A stretch of 64,000 nucleotides of DNA from Phycisphaerales bacterium (lineage in GTDB: Bacteria > Planctomycetota > Phycisphaerae > Phycisphaerales > UBA1924), in assembly GCA_020427395.1 (NCBI GenBank), contig JAGQON010000007.1, positions 1 to 64,000 of the forward strand. The letters run 5' to 3'. The position numbers and the translations under genes were made by a program. Of the stretch, positions 16,272-24,826 are shown piece by piece (position 1 is the first letter of the stretch; the number at the start of each line of letters is the position of its first letter). A model generated the notes under the pieces. It worked only from the letters and a program-made list of their open reading frames with translations, made no database searches and was not told the origin of the DNA.

Positions 16272-16799
16272 TTATGGCTCCTGCAGGACAAAGCCCACCT
16301 GATCCGCGGCGTGGGTGTGAAGCGTCACCGACTGTGCAAGCTGAACACCGTTCTTGCTGACAGTCACCGTCACCCGCTTGAGCCCGGTGTAGGTTCCTGA
16401 CTCGATCGTCGGATCATCGAGATTGACATGGGCGACTTTCACCGCCCGGGTCCAGCCGCCCAGGTTCGTGTTGGCGCTGCCGGACGAGAGCTGCGGTGGC
16501 GAGTTACTGATTCCGTGATAATCATCGATGTCGTCGTAGGTTGCCCGCGTCTCGCCAACACCGGGGCCCATGGCCTCGACATCATCAAGGATCGGCGAGG
16601 TAAAGTACTTGGTGCTGATCTCATCGCTGAGTTCACGGGCCAGGTTCGCGGCGACGGCCTTGTCCGCCATCACGCTCCCCGACCGAATAATCGGGCCAAC
16701 GATCTGGATCGTGCTGACCAGCACCAGCCCGACCAGGAGCGTGGAGACAATGGTTTCTGCCATGGTGATGCCGGCGCGTTCATGTGAATGGCTTGGCAT
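16272..16799 (-). CDS. Prepilin-like protein (GspI/PilV-type minor pilin)
   Basis: A 175-residue protein with prepilin motif G|ITMAETIVSTLLVGLVLV; cleavage would be after Gly10, with Glu at mature position 5. The mature part has a long N-terminal helix and a small C-terminal beta region ending near VTVTVSKNGVQLAQ. The size is normal for a minor pilin. It shares one base with the upstream pilin gene (TAATG), and its last codons carry the ribosome binding site of the next gene. It is assigned to the I/V class only by position and size. Confidence 0.75.
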   Translation of the reverse strand: MPSHSHERAGITMAETIVSTLLVGLVLVSTIQIVGPIIRSGSVMADKAVAANLARELSDEISTKYFTSPILDDVEAMGPGVGETRATYDDIDDYHGISNSPPQLSSGSANTNLGGWTRAVKVAHVNLDDPTIESGTYTGLKRVTVTVSKNGVQLAQSVTLHTHAADQVGFVLQEP

Positions 16800-17320
16800 T
16801 ATCTCACCTCCGGACGGTACGGCGTCAGGATGTAGAGCTCGAACCGCTTCTGGATCGTGCTGTCGAAGCTCAGCTGCAGGTGCACATAGCGAAGCTGCGA
16901 GTTGTCCGCGGTCGCCGCGATCCGGTAGCCGTCGAGCTCTGTGGTTAGGGTTTCATAGTTGCGTGCATCCACACGCCGACGGATCATGTTTGCATCAGGG
17001 ATCAGCTCATAGATGACGCTTGTTCCTTCCCCGAGCGCTCCGTGGGCCTGCATCGAGAGCGTGAGCCGCAGCGATGTCCCGGTCTTCTGCGATTGAACCG
17101 ACTTTGCGTTGGCGATGTCCGATCGGATCAGGTTGCAAATATCATGCACCTGCCGGTCGGCGACACCGAGGTCTGTAGCCGATGGCATGGCATAAGTGCC
17201 CAGCAGTACCGAGCTGCTCAGGCCCAGCACCAGCACCGAGATGATGACGAGACTCACGACGGCCTCGATGAGCGTCAGGCCTCGCCTGGCATGGCGATGT
17301 GCAGCGGTCGTCATGCTCAT
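16799..17320 (-). CDS. Prepilin-like protein (GspJ/PilW-type minor pilin)
   Basis: The signature RRGLTLIEAVVSLVIISVLVLG is a standard prepilin leader with cleavage after Gly. Of three close Met codons, the ATG at 17320 is preferred because GAGAGGAG is 6 nt upstream; the ATG at 17326 would abut that site. This gives 173 residues. The mature protein contains SVIYELIPDANMIRRRV, the segment common in GspJ/PilW proteins (Y-x-L-x-x-x-x-L-x-R). It is a minor pilin of cluster A, between the GspH-like and GspI-like genes. Confidence 0.8.
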   Translation of the reverse strand: MSMTTAAHRHARRGLTLIEAVVSLVIISVLVLGLSSSVLLGTYAMPSATDLGVADRQVHDICNLIRSDIANAKSVQSQKTGTSLRLTLSMQAHGALGEGTSVIYELIPDANMIRRRVDARNYETLTTELDGYRIAATADNSQLRYVHLQLSFDSTIQKRFELYILTPYRPEVR

Positions 17321-17332
17321 CCGCATCTCCTC

Positions 17333-17893
17333 TCAGAGCCCCAGCCCGAGGCGTAGCCCATCGCCGCCGAGCGAGAGATCCAGCAAGCCGGTTTTGATCT
17401 CAACCACCGAATCCGTTTCCGTCACACTCGGGCGGGAAAAGCCGACACCGGTGAACGCGATCAGTTTCTCGATACCCTGATCCGCGATCCCGACTGTAAA
17501 GTCTTTCTCCAACTCACCCAGCTCGCTCACGAAGATGTCTTCATCGCCGCCGAGACTGGTCCTGGACAGATCCAGCTCAAGAGTACTGTCACTGAGATCT
17601 CTCGCCAGAACAATGGCGTTTCGTATGACCTCTGTCCCCTCAAAGGCGACATACATGTCGTCCCCGGGGTAGAACACGATCAGGTGGGGCTTTCCGGTCG
17701 CCCTCGCCCGGAGCTTGACGATATCGATGTCCTTTTCGATCAGCTTCTGCCCCGCGCTCAGGCGCCGCCCGGTGCCGGCATCGGCGAACTTGGGCGCCGC
17801 GATGGCGGCGATGATGCCCATGATGATGATGACCATCACAACTTCGATCATCGAGAATCCGGTTCGGGATGTCCTGGGTGATGGTTTGTTCAT
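17333..17893 (-). CDS. Prepilin-like protein (GspH/FimT-type)
   Basis: A 186-residue protein with motif TGFSMIEVVMVIIIMGIIAAIAAPKF, a textbook N-terminal methylation site with Glu5. The downstream region (KPHLIVFYPGDDMYVAFEG) resembles GspH/FimT proteins. The ribosome binding site is weak. It follows the major-pilin-like gene after 77 nt that hold a GC-rich hairpin. Confidence 0.8.
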   Translation of the reverse strand: MNKPSPRTSRTGFSMIEVVMVIIIMGIIAAIAAPKFADAGTGRRLSAGQKLIEKDIDIVKLRARATGKPHLIVFYPGDDMYVAFEGTEVIRNAIVLARDLSDSTLELDLSRTSLGGDEDIFVSELGELEKDFTVGIADQGIEKLIAFTGVGFSRPSVTETDSVVEIKTGLLDLSLGGDGLRLGLGL

Positions 17894-17916
17894 GGTTCAC
17901 TCGCAGAAATCAAGAA

Positions 17917-17946
17917 CGCCCCGCCCTGCTGGTGCAAGACGGGGCG
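17917..17946 (-). terminator. Possible attenuating hairpin after the major-pilin gene
   Basis: The inverted repeat CGCCCCG / CGGGGCG is separated by 16 nt and lies just downstream of the GspG/PilA-like gene in the direction of transcription, followed by TTCTTG. The T-run is poor, so only partial termination would be expected. Such a site could raise major pilin levels over the minor pilins downstream. This is inference. Confidence 0.35.
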
Positions 17947-17970
17947 GTGTGGACGATTCAACCCATCCGA

Positions 17971-18459
17971 TCAATATGCGTTGTACTGGATGCCGCGGAC
18001 ATCGAGTTCGGTGTCGGCCAGGTTCGCGCTGACCGCGCCGGTGGTCGCGTTATACACCCAACCCTCAGTGGTACCGCCCTGTGTCGCGACGAAACCGGCC
18101 AGGCCCTTGTTCGTGCCAACCTTGAGCTTGGGGATCTCGCGGAGGTACGGGCCAAGGTAGTAGGTCGTCGACTTGGTCGCGTTGGCGGTGCCAGCGTCAT
18201 TCGTATAGGTCGTCAGCTGTTCCTCGATGTCGGCGAGGGTAGGCAGCGTGCCGCCGTGCTCGGCCTTGTAGAGGTCGATCGCACTGCGCATCACGGCCAG
18301 GTCAGCGACCAGACCCGAATCGGCAGCACCGGCGGCACCTCGGCTCATACGGGGGATCGCGATCGCGCCAATGATCCCGATGATCACGACGACGATAACG
18401 AGCTCGATGAGGCTGAAAGCACTGCGGGTGTTGCGGTTGTTGATAGTCATTGCGGGCAT
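17971..18459 (-). CDS. Major pilin / GspG-like prepilin
   Basis: A 162-residue protein with AGGAGA before the ATG. The signature SAFSLIELVIVVVIIGIIGAIAIPR is a type II/IV prepilin leader. The mature part has DLAVMRSAIDLYKAEHGGTLPT, the region shared by GspG major pseudopilins and planctomycete PilA-like proteins, and a C-terminal segment (TTEGWVYNATTGAVSAN) typical of the same group. It is the first pilin gene after the PilMNO-like genes, so it is probably the main fibre subunit of cluster A. A 128-nt gap separates it from the upstream gene and may hold its own promoter. Confidence 0.85.
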   Translation of the reverse strand: MPAMTINNRNTRSAFSLIELVIVVVIIGIIGAIAIPRMSRGAAGAADSGLVADLAVMRSAIDLYKAEHGGTLPTLADIEEQLTTYTNDAGTANATKSTTYYLGPYLREIPKLKVGTNKGLAGFVATQGGTTEGWVYNATTGAVSANLADTELDVRGIQYNAY

Positions 18460-18587
18460 GTTGGCTCTCCTGATTCTGTTGATCGATGGTTGAATCTGTC
18501 CATCACTCTCATCGGATTGATCTCACAAAGGGTTAATCAACCAGTTCGACGAATCGCATCCATAGATCTGTGTAATCCGCACGACCG

Positions 18588-19154
18588 TCAAGGCTGAACC
18601 TGAACCGGGATCGTGAGGGTGTACAACCGACCGTCACGTCTCAGGATCACGCTTCTTTCTCGGACCTCGATCAGCTCGAATCCTGCAGGGGTTTCTTGAC
18701 CGATCTGAACCAGCTTCCCGCCCAGAACCGCTCCGCCGCCGTTCCTGGACGGCATCACCGAGGTCAGCACCGGAAGATCCGTCGCGGCGGGTGCGAGCAC
18801 CGGCAGCGAGGGCTGTGTCGGGCGTACTCCACCCGCCTCAGGCTGGTCTGCGGCTGGCATGGACGAACCGATCAGTTGATCCAGCGTGAATGCCGAACCG
18901 AGACTCCGACCATTGGCCGGGGTGTTCTGCTCGCCGAGGCGTTCAAGCAGGACCTGGGCCATGGTGAGCTGCGACCCAGCCGGGGCCTGAGCCGGGGCGC
19001 TCGTGGGTGTGATAAGCAAATCGCTCACGCCCGCAATCGCCACGGGCATCGCCTCCGCACTCGACGGTTTGAGCACGACCTGATCGATCAGCAACGCCGA
19101 CCCCGCGACGCAGAGGATCCCGATAAACACTTTGCGTTCAGTAGATAGTCCCAT
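18588..19154 (-). CDS. PilP/GspC-like inner-membrane assembly protein
   Basis: The ATG at 19154 (MGLSTERKVFIGILCVAGS) starts a 188-residue protein with one membrane helix at about 9-28, a Pro/Ala-rich linker, and a small C-terminal beta domain (GGKLVQIGQETPAGFELIEV, then SVILRRDGRLYTLTIP). This is the layout of PilP or GspC, which connect the inner-membrane platform to the secretin. The gene order after PilM, PilN and PilO supports PilP. Sequence similarity is too weak to choose between the two families. It lacks the PilP lipobox. Confidence 0.55.
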   Translation of the reverse strand: MGLSTERKVFIGILCVAGSALLIDQVVLKPSSAEAMPVAIAGVSDLLITPTSAPAQAPAGSQLTMAQVLLERLGEQNTPANGRSLGSAFTLDQLIGSSMPAADQPEAGGVRPTQPSLPVLAPAATDLPVLTSVMPSRNGGGAVLGGKLVQIGQETPAGFELIEVRERSVILRRDGRLYTLTIPVQVQP

Positions 19155-19209
19155 GCGTACGAACAACCAATACGCCTGGCGGTGGTGCAAGCGACTTCTC
19201 AGAAATTAG

Positions 19210-19773
19210 TCAGGATTCGCCCGCAGGATCGACAAACCAGTACAGCGTCAGGCGAATACGCACCCGATCACTCCCGAGCGATACGCTTGTCAGCTCGATG
19301 TGCTGCACATGGATATCGGGCATCCGCTCGCCGAGTTGGGTGAGAAAGTCCGCCGTCTGATCCGCGCTCGCGCTGCCGATCAGCTCGAGCGGCTGCACTG
19401 GCACCTTGGCATCGCGGATCATGTCACCCGGCTGGAGTGAGTCGATGCTGATCTGAGTCTGTTCCGCGAGCTGCGTCATGGCAGCGCTGCGGGTATTGAG
19501 GCTGCGTGATGGCGAAAGCTCAAGTGAATCTCTGGTCGCCTCGCTGAGCGTCCGCATTTGGCTTGCGAGCTTCGTGCGTTGCCCAACCGTCTCGTCGAGC
19601 TCCGCCCGAACGCTGGTGAGCTCGTGGCGAGAGCTCAGGAAGAGCCCTCGGCGCCGAGCCACAGAATCGGCAGCGAACCAAACAGAGCCGGCGGTAATCA
19701 GCAGGCAGATGCTCGCGCCGGCGATGTGGACCCCGAGAAGCGATTGAGAACTATTGCTCTTGAGGCCGCTCAT
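19210..19773 (-). CDS. PilO-like pilus assembly protein
   Basis: A 187-residue protein with a short cytoplasmic N-terminus, one membrane helix (about 13-33), a coiled-coil region and a C-terminal ferredoxin-like domain (DIHVQHIELTSVSLGSDRVRIRLTLYWFVD). This matches the PilO/GspM architecture. It overlaps the PilN-like stop by ATGA. By family, PilN/PilO heterodimers form the periplasmic ring between PilM and PilP. Confidence 0.7.
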   Translation of the reverse strand: MSGLKSNSSQSLLGVHIAGASICLLITAGSVWFAADSVARRRGLFLSSRHELTSVRAELDETVGQRTKLASQMRTLSEATRDSLELSPSRSLNTRSAAMTQLAEQTQISIDSLQPGDMIRDAKVPVQPLELIGSASADQTADFLTQLGERMPDIHVQHIELTSVSLGSDRVRIRLTLYWFVDPAGES

Positions 19774-20372
19774 GGGGCACCCCCTACCGTGAGATCACGC
19801 TCACCGATATCGGCGAAAATCTGGAACTCGATGATCTCGGTGTCGTCGATTTCCTTCCGTGAGGTCCGCTGAAGCTCAACCCGGTCGAACAGCTTGAGCG
19901 ATTCCAGCGAGACGACATATGCGCGGGTGGCGGTCTGCGTGGTCGCGATCCCGTCGATACGGATGCTGATGGGATCGGTGCCCTCGATCCCCCCGCCGCT
20001 GGCCATCAGCCCGCTGAGTCGCACCCGCTCATCGCTCGCGCTCACGATGCGATCAAACACAATGCGCCAGTCGATGCGGTTGCGAACGAGGTCGAGCACC
20101 CGGAGCTTGTCTTCGAGCTCGCTGATATTCGTACGCAGGCGTGGAAGCTCGCCCTGATTGATCTCGAGCTGCCCTCGGACCCGATCGATCTGGGCTCCCA
20201 TGAGCGGATCGCTCAGGGCGGCGTTGCCACCGATATAAAGCCCGGGTAGGCCGGCCAAAAAGAATGTCGCCACGATCGCTCCGCACCACCGCAAGATCAG
20301 ACGACGACGATGGCGTCGGTAACGCACGGGGGCCGGCACCAAGTTGACCGTTGGGATTGAGCCGTGTGTCAT
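19770..20372 (-). CDS. PilN-like pilus assembly protein
   Basis: A 200-residue protein. The N-terminus PTVNLVPAPVRYRRHRRR fits the conserved PilN INLLP motif that docks into PilM (here VNLVP). A membrane helix is at about 28-50, then a coiled coil and an alpha/beta domain (ISIRIDGIATTQTATRAYVVSLE) as in PilN/GspL C-domains. It overlaps both neighbours by 4 nt. The function is part of the inner-membrane alignment complex. Confidence 0.8.
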   Translation of the reverse strand: MTHGSIPTVNLVPAPVRYRRHRRRLILRWCGAIVATFFLAGLPGLYIGGNAALSDPLMGAQIDRVRGQLEINQGELPRLRTNISELEDKLRVLDLVRNRIDWRIVFDRIVSASDERVRLSGLMASGGGIEGTDPISIRIDGIATTQTATRAYVVSLESLKLFDRVELQRTSRKEIDDTEIIEFQIFADIGERDLTVGGAP

Positions 20373-21442
20373 ACGTCGAACCTCGCTGCGAGCCCATAGG
20401 CAAAGGCCAGGCGGGACGGAAGATCGCCCGGTGTGGAAGCTGGGATCGCATCGACCAGCGCCGAAGGTGCGGCGCTGACCGCGGGGATCCCCAGCGTCAG
20501 ATCGAGCTGAGAACGCAACTGCGAGTTCTGCGCACCGAAGCCGCTCATGACGATGCGTCCCAGCGGGACCATCCGGAATGAGTGCGATACATACGCCACG
20601 GCCACATCGAGCTCAGAGGCGATCTCTTTGCTCAGGGCATTCCAGCAGCCAAGACGGATCTTTTCAAGCTGAGTGTCGTGCTCGGGTGTTTCAAAGTCAC
20701 CGATGACCGCGCGTGCGCCCTTGTTGCTCAGCCCAAACCGACCCAGAGCGTGATCCCAGACCTCGCCGGCACCGCGTCCGACCCGACGGACATACACGAT
20801 GCGATCCCCGAGCGTGACGATCGCAAGTGTGCTTCCCCATCCGAGGTGCAGCACCGTATCGATCATCGGCTCACCCCCGCTGCTGTTGCACGAGAGCTGC
20901 TCGCTGACACCACGGATAATCGCGACCTCGGCCAGATCGATCCCAACGGTCTCCAGCCCGACCGATTCGTACGAATCGATCATGGACTCGATCACGCGAG
21001 CGGGGCAGACCACCGCCATCGTCTCACTCGTCCTACCGCGCTGGGGCAACGCCCAGTATCCCATCTCAAAGTCCCCAACCCCACACTTGCGTGCCCTCGC
21101 GATCTCGGCGCGTGCGAGCTGCTCGAGGGGGGCGCCGCTCTCCGGCGGTGGAAGTTCAAAGACGTGTTGCGTGCAGTCTCTTGTTCTCGGCGCGACCGAG
21201 ACGGTACTCCCCTTGAACCCGCGCCGGCTCAGGATCATCGATGCCCAAGCGAGTTCTTCTTCGCCGGGGACACCGAAAGACCCGTCCTCCGCATCGCGAT
21301 CCTGATGAAGGCGTGGGAAGACCGCCCATGCCACCGCGCGGAGTGAGCCTTGCTCGCGGACGAGCTGAACTGCGCGGAACTCGTGATCATCGACATCAAG
21401 ACCAATGCTTGAAAGCTGTCTCTTCTTGGCAAGCAGGCTCAC
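20369..21442 (-). CDS. pilM: PilM-like actin-fold ATPase
   Basis: A 357-residue cytoplasmic protein starting at a GTG that overlaps the stop of the GspF-like gene (GTGA). It has the actin/FtsA-like layout of PilM: an N-terminal strand SSIGLDVDDHEFRAVQLVRE, a central MIDTVLHLGWGSTLAIVTLGDRIVYVRRVGRG (phosphate-binding region) and IVMSGFGAQNSQL near the C-terminus. PilM binds the PilN N-terminus and couples the cytoplasmic motor to the periplasmic ring. Its place between PilC and PilN is standard. Confidence 0.85.
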   Translation of the reverse strand: MSLLAKKRQLSSIGLDVDDHEFRAVQLVREQGSLRAVAWAVFPRLHQDRDAEDGSFGVPGEEELAWASMILSRRGFKGSTVSVAPRTRDCTQHVFELPPPESGAPLEQLARAEIARARKCGVGDFEMGYWALPQRGRTSETMAVVCPARVIESMIDSYESVGLETVGIDLAEVAIIRGVSEQLSCNSSGGEPMIDTVLHLGWGSTLAIVTLGDRIVYVRRVGRGAGEVWDHALGRFGLSNKGARAVIGDFETPEHDTQLEKIRLGCWNALSKEIASELDVAVAYVSHSFRMVPLGRIVMSGFGAQNSQLRSQLDLTLGIPAVSAAPSALVDAIPASTPGDLPSRLAFAYGLAARFDV

Positions 21443-22671
21443 GGAGCACCTCCCCCCGCGGCCGCGGTCAGGTCGAAGAGTGGCAGGAACATACTGATCG
21501 CAACAAAGCCAACAAGCAGCCCAAGACCGACCATGATCACCGGCTCAATCAGTGATGATGCCGACTTCACGATGGTCTCGTTGTCCTCATCGAGGTAGTC
21601 AGAGATATGGAGCATGACCTCCGCAAGTCGTCCGGTCTGCTCGCCGTTGCGGATCGCCTCGACCGCAGAGGGGATCATAAGATCACCCTTGTTGAATGAA
21701 CTGCTGATCGGCTCACCCTTTGTCACGGCACGCTCGGCGCGATCGAGCAGCTCGATATACTTCGGGTTACCGAGCGACTCACGCGTCAGCTCTATTGAAT
21801 CGATCATCGGCACCTTTGCCTCGAGCAGCACCCCCATCAGGCGAGTGATGCGGGCCGTCATGAACGAGCGCTGAATGTCCCCGAGCTTTGGCACCCCAAG
21901 CGCGAGCACACTAAGCGTCTGCCCGCCTGCGGGGCTCTTGATCCATCGAACCAGCATGACCAGCCCAAAGATGAGTGCCGGGATCACACCCCACCAGTAC
22001 GCCCGGACAAAGTCCGAGACCATCATCAGCAGCGCCGTCGATGCCGGCAACTCCGTATCCAGAGTCTCGAACATACCAGCGAACCGAGGGAGCACGACGC
22101 CGATCAGCAGACCCATCACGATGACGGCGATACCGATCAGCAGGATGGGGTACATCATTGCCCCGGTCAGGTTCGCCTTAATCTGCGCCTGCTTGCGCGT
22201 CAGCACGGCCACACGCTGAAGCATCGCGTCGAGATGTCCAGACGACTCACCGGCCGCGACGAGCGAGCGGAAGACCGCGTCGAACACATCCGTCCGCGAC
22301 TCCATCGCTGAGGTGAGCGAGTCGCCCTCTTCCAGCCGTGAGATCACTTCCCGAAGAACCTTCGACCACGCCTCGCTCGAGCTCTGACGCTCGATCGAAG
22401 AGATCGCGTCGATCAGTGGCGTGCCAGTAGAGATCAACACAGAGAGCTCACGCGCGAACTCCGCAACGGCCTTAGTGCTGATCTTGGCAGAACCCTTGCG
22501 TTTCTTGCTCTTACCAGCAGAACTCGTCGCGCTACCCTGCCCCTCGGCGAGGGAGCTGACAAAGAGCCCCTTCTTGCGGAGCTGCTCGTTCGCGTCGTCC
22601 TTGCTGGGGGCCTCGATCGTCCCGGACTTGAGCGCACCGGACTTGTCGTACGCCTGGTAGCTGAACTTCAT
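21439..22671 (-). CDS. Type IV pilus/type II secretion platform protein (PilC/GspF)
   Basis: A 410-residue protein with an N-terminal soluble stretch (MKFSYQAYDKSGALKSGTIEA, the classic GspF opening), a basic Ser/Lys linker, and two T2SSF domains at about 70-190 and 275-395. Three membrane helices are visible, including the C-terminal PVIMVGLGLLVGFVAISMFLP. It is the inner-membrane rotor that PilB/GspE turns to extrude pilin. It overlaps the ATPase stop by 4 nt. A second GspF is encoded at 56701. Confidence 0.93.
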   Translation of the reverse strand: MKFSYQAYDKSGALKSGTIEAPSKDDANEQLRKKGLFVSSLAEGQGSATSSAGKSKKRKGSAKISTKAVAEFARELSVLISTGTPLIDAISSIERQSSSEAWSKVLREVISRLEEGDSLTSAMESRTDVFDAVFRSLVAAGESSGHLDAMLQRVAVLTRKQAQIKANLTGAMMYPILLIGIAVIVMGLLIGVVLPRFAGMFETLDTELPASTALLMMVSDFVRAYWWGVIPALIFGLVMLVRWIKSPAGGQTLSVLALGVPKLGDIQRSFMTARITRLMGVLLEAKVPMIDSIELTRESLGNPKYIELLDRAERAVTKGEPISSSFNKGDLMIPSAVEAIRNGEQTGRLAEVMLHISDYLDEDNETIVKSASSLIEPVIMVGLGLLVGFVAISMFLPLFDLTAAAGGGAP

Positions 22672-24479
22672 GCCGCTACCCCCTTGACCCCGATGTCGGT
22701 ATCGCCCTCGTTATCGTCAACCTGCGTCACACGGATCACCTCTTCGAGGCAAGTCAGCTGTTCGACCGCGAGCCGCACACCCTCCTCACGGAGCGAGAGC
22801 TGACCCTGCTCATGGAGCAAACCTCGCAGCTGATGGGTCGGGGCGCTGCGGTACACCAGTCGACGCAGCTCTGGCGTGACCTCCATGAACTCATAGATGC
22901 CCAGCCGCCCCTGGAAGCCCGAGTCGTGGCAGTTGCTGCAGCCGGCACCCTTCCTGAAGGATTTGCCATTCATGTGGGGGATCCCAGCGTCCTTGAGCAC
23001 CTGCTCGCTGGGGAAGTACTTCATCGAACACGAGGGACAGATGGTTCGCGCAAGCCGCTGCGCGACGACACCGTTGAGGGCGCTGCTGAGCAGGTACGGC
23101 TCAACATCCATATCGCACATACGAGCAACGGCACCGGGCGCGTCGTTGGTATGCAGCGTCGCGAGCACGCCGTGCCCTGTCAACGCCGCCTGCACCGCCA
23201 CATGGGCCGTCTCGGCATCGCGGATCTCACCGATCATGATAATGTCGGGGTCCTGACGCAGGATCGAACGCAAGGTTCGAGCGAAGTTCAGCCCGATCGC
23301 CTCGTGCACCTGGATCTGGTTGATCAGGTCCAACTGATACTCGACAGGATCCTCCACCGTGACGATGTTGAACTCGGGGCTGCGGAGCAGGTCCAACGCC
23401 GAGTAGAGTGTCGTAGTCTTCCCCGAACCGGTCGGGCCCGTGACCAGCACCATCCCGTGCGGCATACGCAGCACGCGTTGGAAGCCCTCGAGCGCCTCGG
23501 GGCGGAACCCAAGGTCCTCCATGCGCACACGCAGGTTCTGCTTGTCAAGGATACGGATTACGAGCTTCTCGCCAAGAAGCGTTGGGATGCTCGACACACG
23601 AAGATCGATCTCCCGGCCCTCAGCGACAATGCGGACACGCCCCTCCTGCGGGAGCCGCTTCTCCGCGATGTCCATCTTCCCGATGATCTTCACACGCGAA
23701 ACGATGGCCGCATGCATGCCGTGCGGCGGTTTCATCAGGTCACGGAGCGAGCCGTCGATGCGGTAGCGGATCCGCGTCCCGCTCTTGCTCGGCTCGATGT
23801 GGATGTCCGAGGCCTTGTCCTTGACGGCCGTCAGCAACGCGACATTCACAAGGTTGACAATCGGCGAACCCTCGACCATGTGGTCAAGATCCGTCGTAGG
23901 GCCCTCGTCGATCTGCTCGCGTTCAACGACCTCGACATCCGACTCGGCGAGGCTGGTAAGGAACGCATCCACATCCACAACGCCCTCAGCGTACTTGCGA
24001 ACGAACTCAAGGATATTGGCTTCCAGCGCCAGCACCGGCCGGATCTCAAGCCCGGTCAGCTCGCTCAGGCGGTCGATCGTCGGCAGGCTCTGCGGCTCGG
24101 ACATCGCAACCGTCAGTGTCTTGTGCACGCGGAACATCGGGATCGCACAGAGACGCTCGGCCTCCTCGGTCCCGATCAGGTTGAGCATGTTGGGATCGAT
24201 CAGGCCGTGACGCAACTGCACGCCCGGCACGCCAAGGCACTTGGCAAGCGAATGGACCAGCGTCGTGCCCGAGATCGTTCCCTGATCGACAAGCACCTCT
24301 CCGAGCATGCGTCCTGCAGATTTCTGTTCCGCGAGGGCCTTGGACAGCTGTTCCTCGGTGATGTGCCCATCACTGATCAGCACCTCACCAACGAGTCGAG
24401 GACGCTGCGCACGACGCATCGGAGCGCCCGGGGGCGTCGCCGGCTTCTTATCGGGATGGGGTGCGCCCTGATCGCTCAC
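22668..24479 (-). CDS. Assembly ATPase PilB/GspE (cluster A)
   Basis: A 603-residue protein with a GTG start overlapping the STAS gene stop. It has an N-terminal GspE/MshEN domain (about 30-165), Walker A GPTGSGKT at 348-355, an Asp box at 374-380 (VTVEDPV), Walker B DIIMIGEIRD at 412-421, and a His box TLHTNDAP. The tetracysteine zinc site is intact: Cys481, Cys484, Cys514 and Cys517. It powers pilus extension from the cytoplasm. It differs from the two cluster B ATPases, which have lost the zinc cysteines. Confidence 0.95.
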   Translation of the reverse strand: MSDQGAPHPDKKPATPPGAPMRRAQRPRLVGEVLISDGHITEEQLSKALAEQKSAGRMLGEVLVDQGTISGTTLVHSLAKCLGVPGVQLRHGLIDPNMLNLIGTEEAERLCAIPMFRVHKTLTVAMSEPQSLPTIDRLSELTGLEIRPVLALEANILEFVRKYAEGVVDVDAFLTSLAESDVEVVEREQIDEGPTTDLDHMVEGSPIVNLVNVALLTAVKDKASDIHIEPSKSGTRIRYRIDGSLRDLMKPPHGMHAAIVSRVKIIGKMDIAEKRLPQEGRVRIVAEGREIDLRVSSIPTLLGEKLVIRILDKQNLRVRMEDLGFRPEALEGFQRVLRMPHGMVLVTGPTGSGKTTTLYSALDLLRSPEFNIVTVEDPVEYQLDLINQIQVHEAIGLNFARTLRSILRQDPDIIMIGEIRDAETAHVAVQAALTGHGVLATLHTNDAPGAVARMCDMDVEPYLLSSALNGVVAQRLARTICPSCSMKYFPSEQVLKDAGIPHMNGKSFRKGAGCSNCHDSGFQGRLGIYEFMEVTPELRRLVYRSAPTHQLRGLLHEQGQLSLREEGVRLAVEQLTCLEEVIRVTQVDDNEGDTDIGVKGVAA

Positions 24480-24814
24480 AGGAAACTCCGAACCGCGGAC
24501 TGAACATCCTCATACTGCTGAAACTTGCTCGTCAGACCCGTCAGCATCAGGATCTCACGCAGCGTCTCGCTCACCCCGCAGAGTTTGAGCTGGTGCCCAC
24601 CGGCACCGACCTCGTCGGTGATGTCAACCAGCGCTTCAAGACCGCAGGAGTCCACGAAGGTCATCTCCGTTGTATCGATGACAAATCGGCCGAGCGTCTC
24701 GCCCAGCACACTGAACGCCTCGTTCTTGAGCAAGGCAGCGTCGTCGCCGTTGATCACCGGCCCGTCTGGGCGGACCACGCTCACCGCACCGTGCCTGTTC
24801 GTCTCGATACGCAT
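24476..24814 (-). CDS. STAS-domain anti-sigma-factor antagonist-like protein
   Basis: A 112-residue STAS protein with GGAGG 6 nt before the ATG. The motif TTEMTFVDSCGLEALVDI carries Ser56, the phosphorylatable Ser of SpoIIAA/RsbV-type proteins. It would be switched by a Ser kinase of the RsbW/SpoIIAB type and a PP2C phosphatase; neither is in the window. It lies between a sensor histidine kinase and pilB, with a 4-nt overlap to pilB, so a regulatory role in pilus assembly is plausible but inferred. Confidence 0.88.
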   Translation of the reverse strand: MRIETNRHGAVSVVRPDGPVINGDDAALLKNEAFSVLGETLGRFVIDTTEMTFVDSCGLEALVDITDEVGAGGHQLKLCGVSETLREILMLTGLTSKFQQYEDVQSAVRSFL

Positions 24815-24826
24815 GACGAACCTCCT

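Noticed and set aside
22812..24503. Long plus-strand ORF (563 codons)
   Set aside because: It is antisense to the cluster A ATPase, which has all catalytic motifs.
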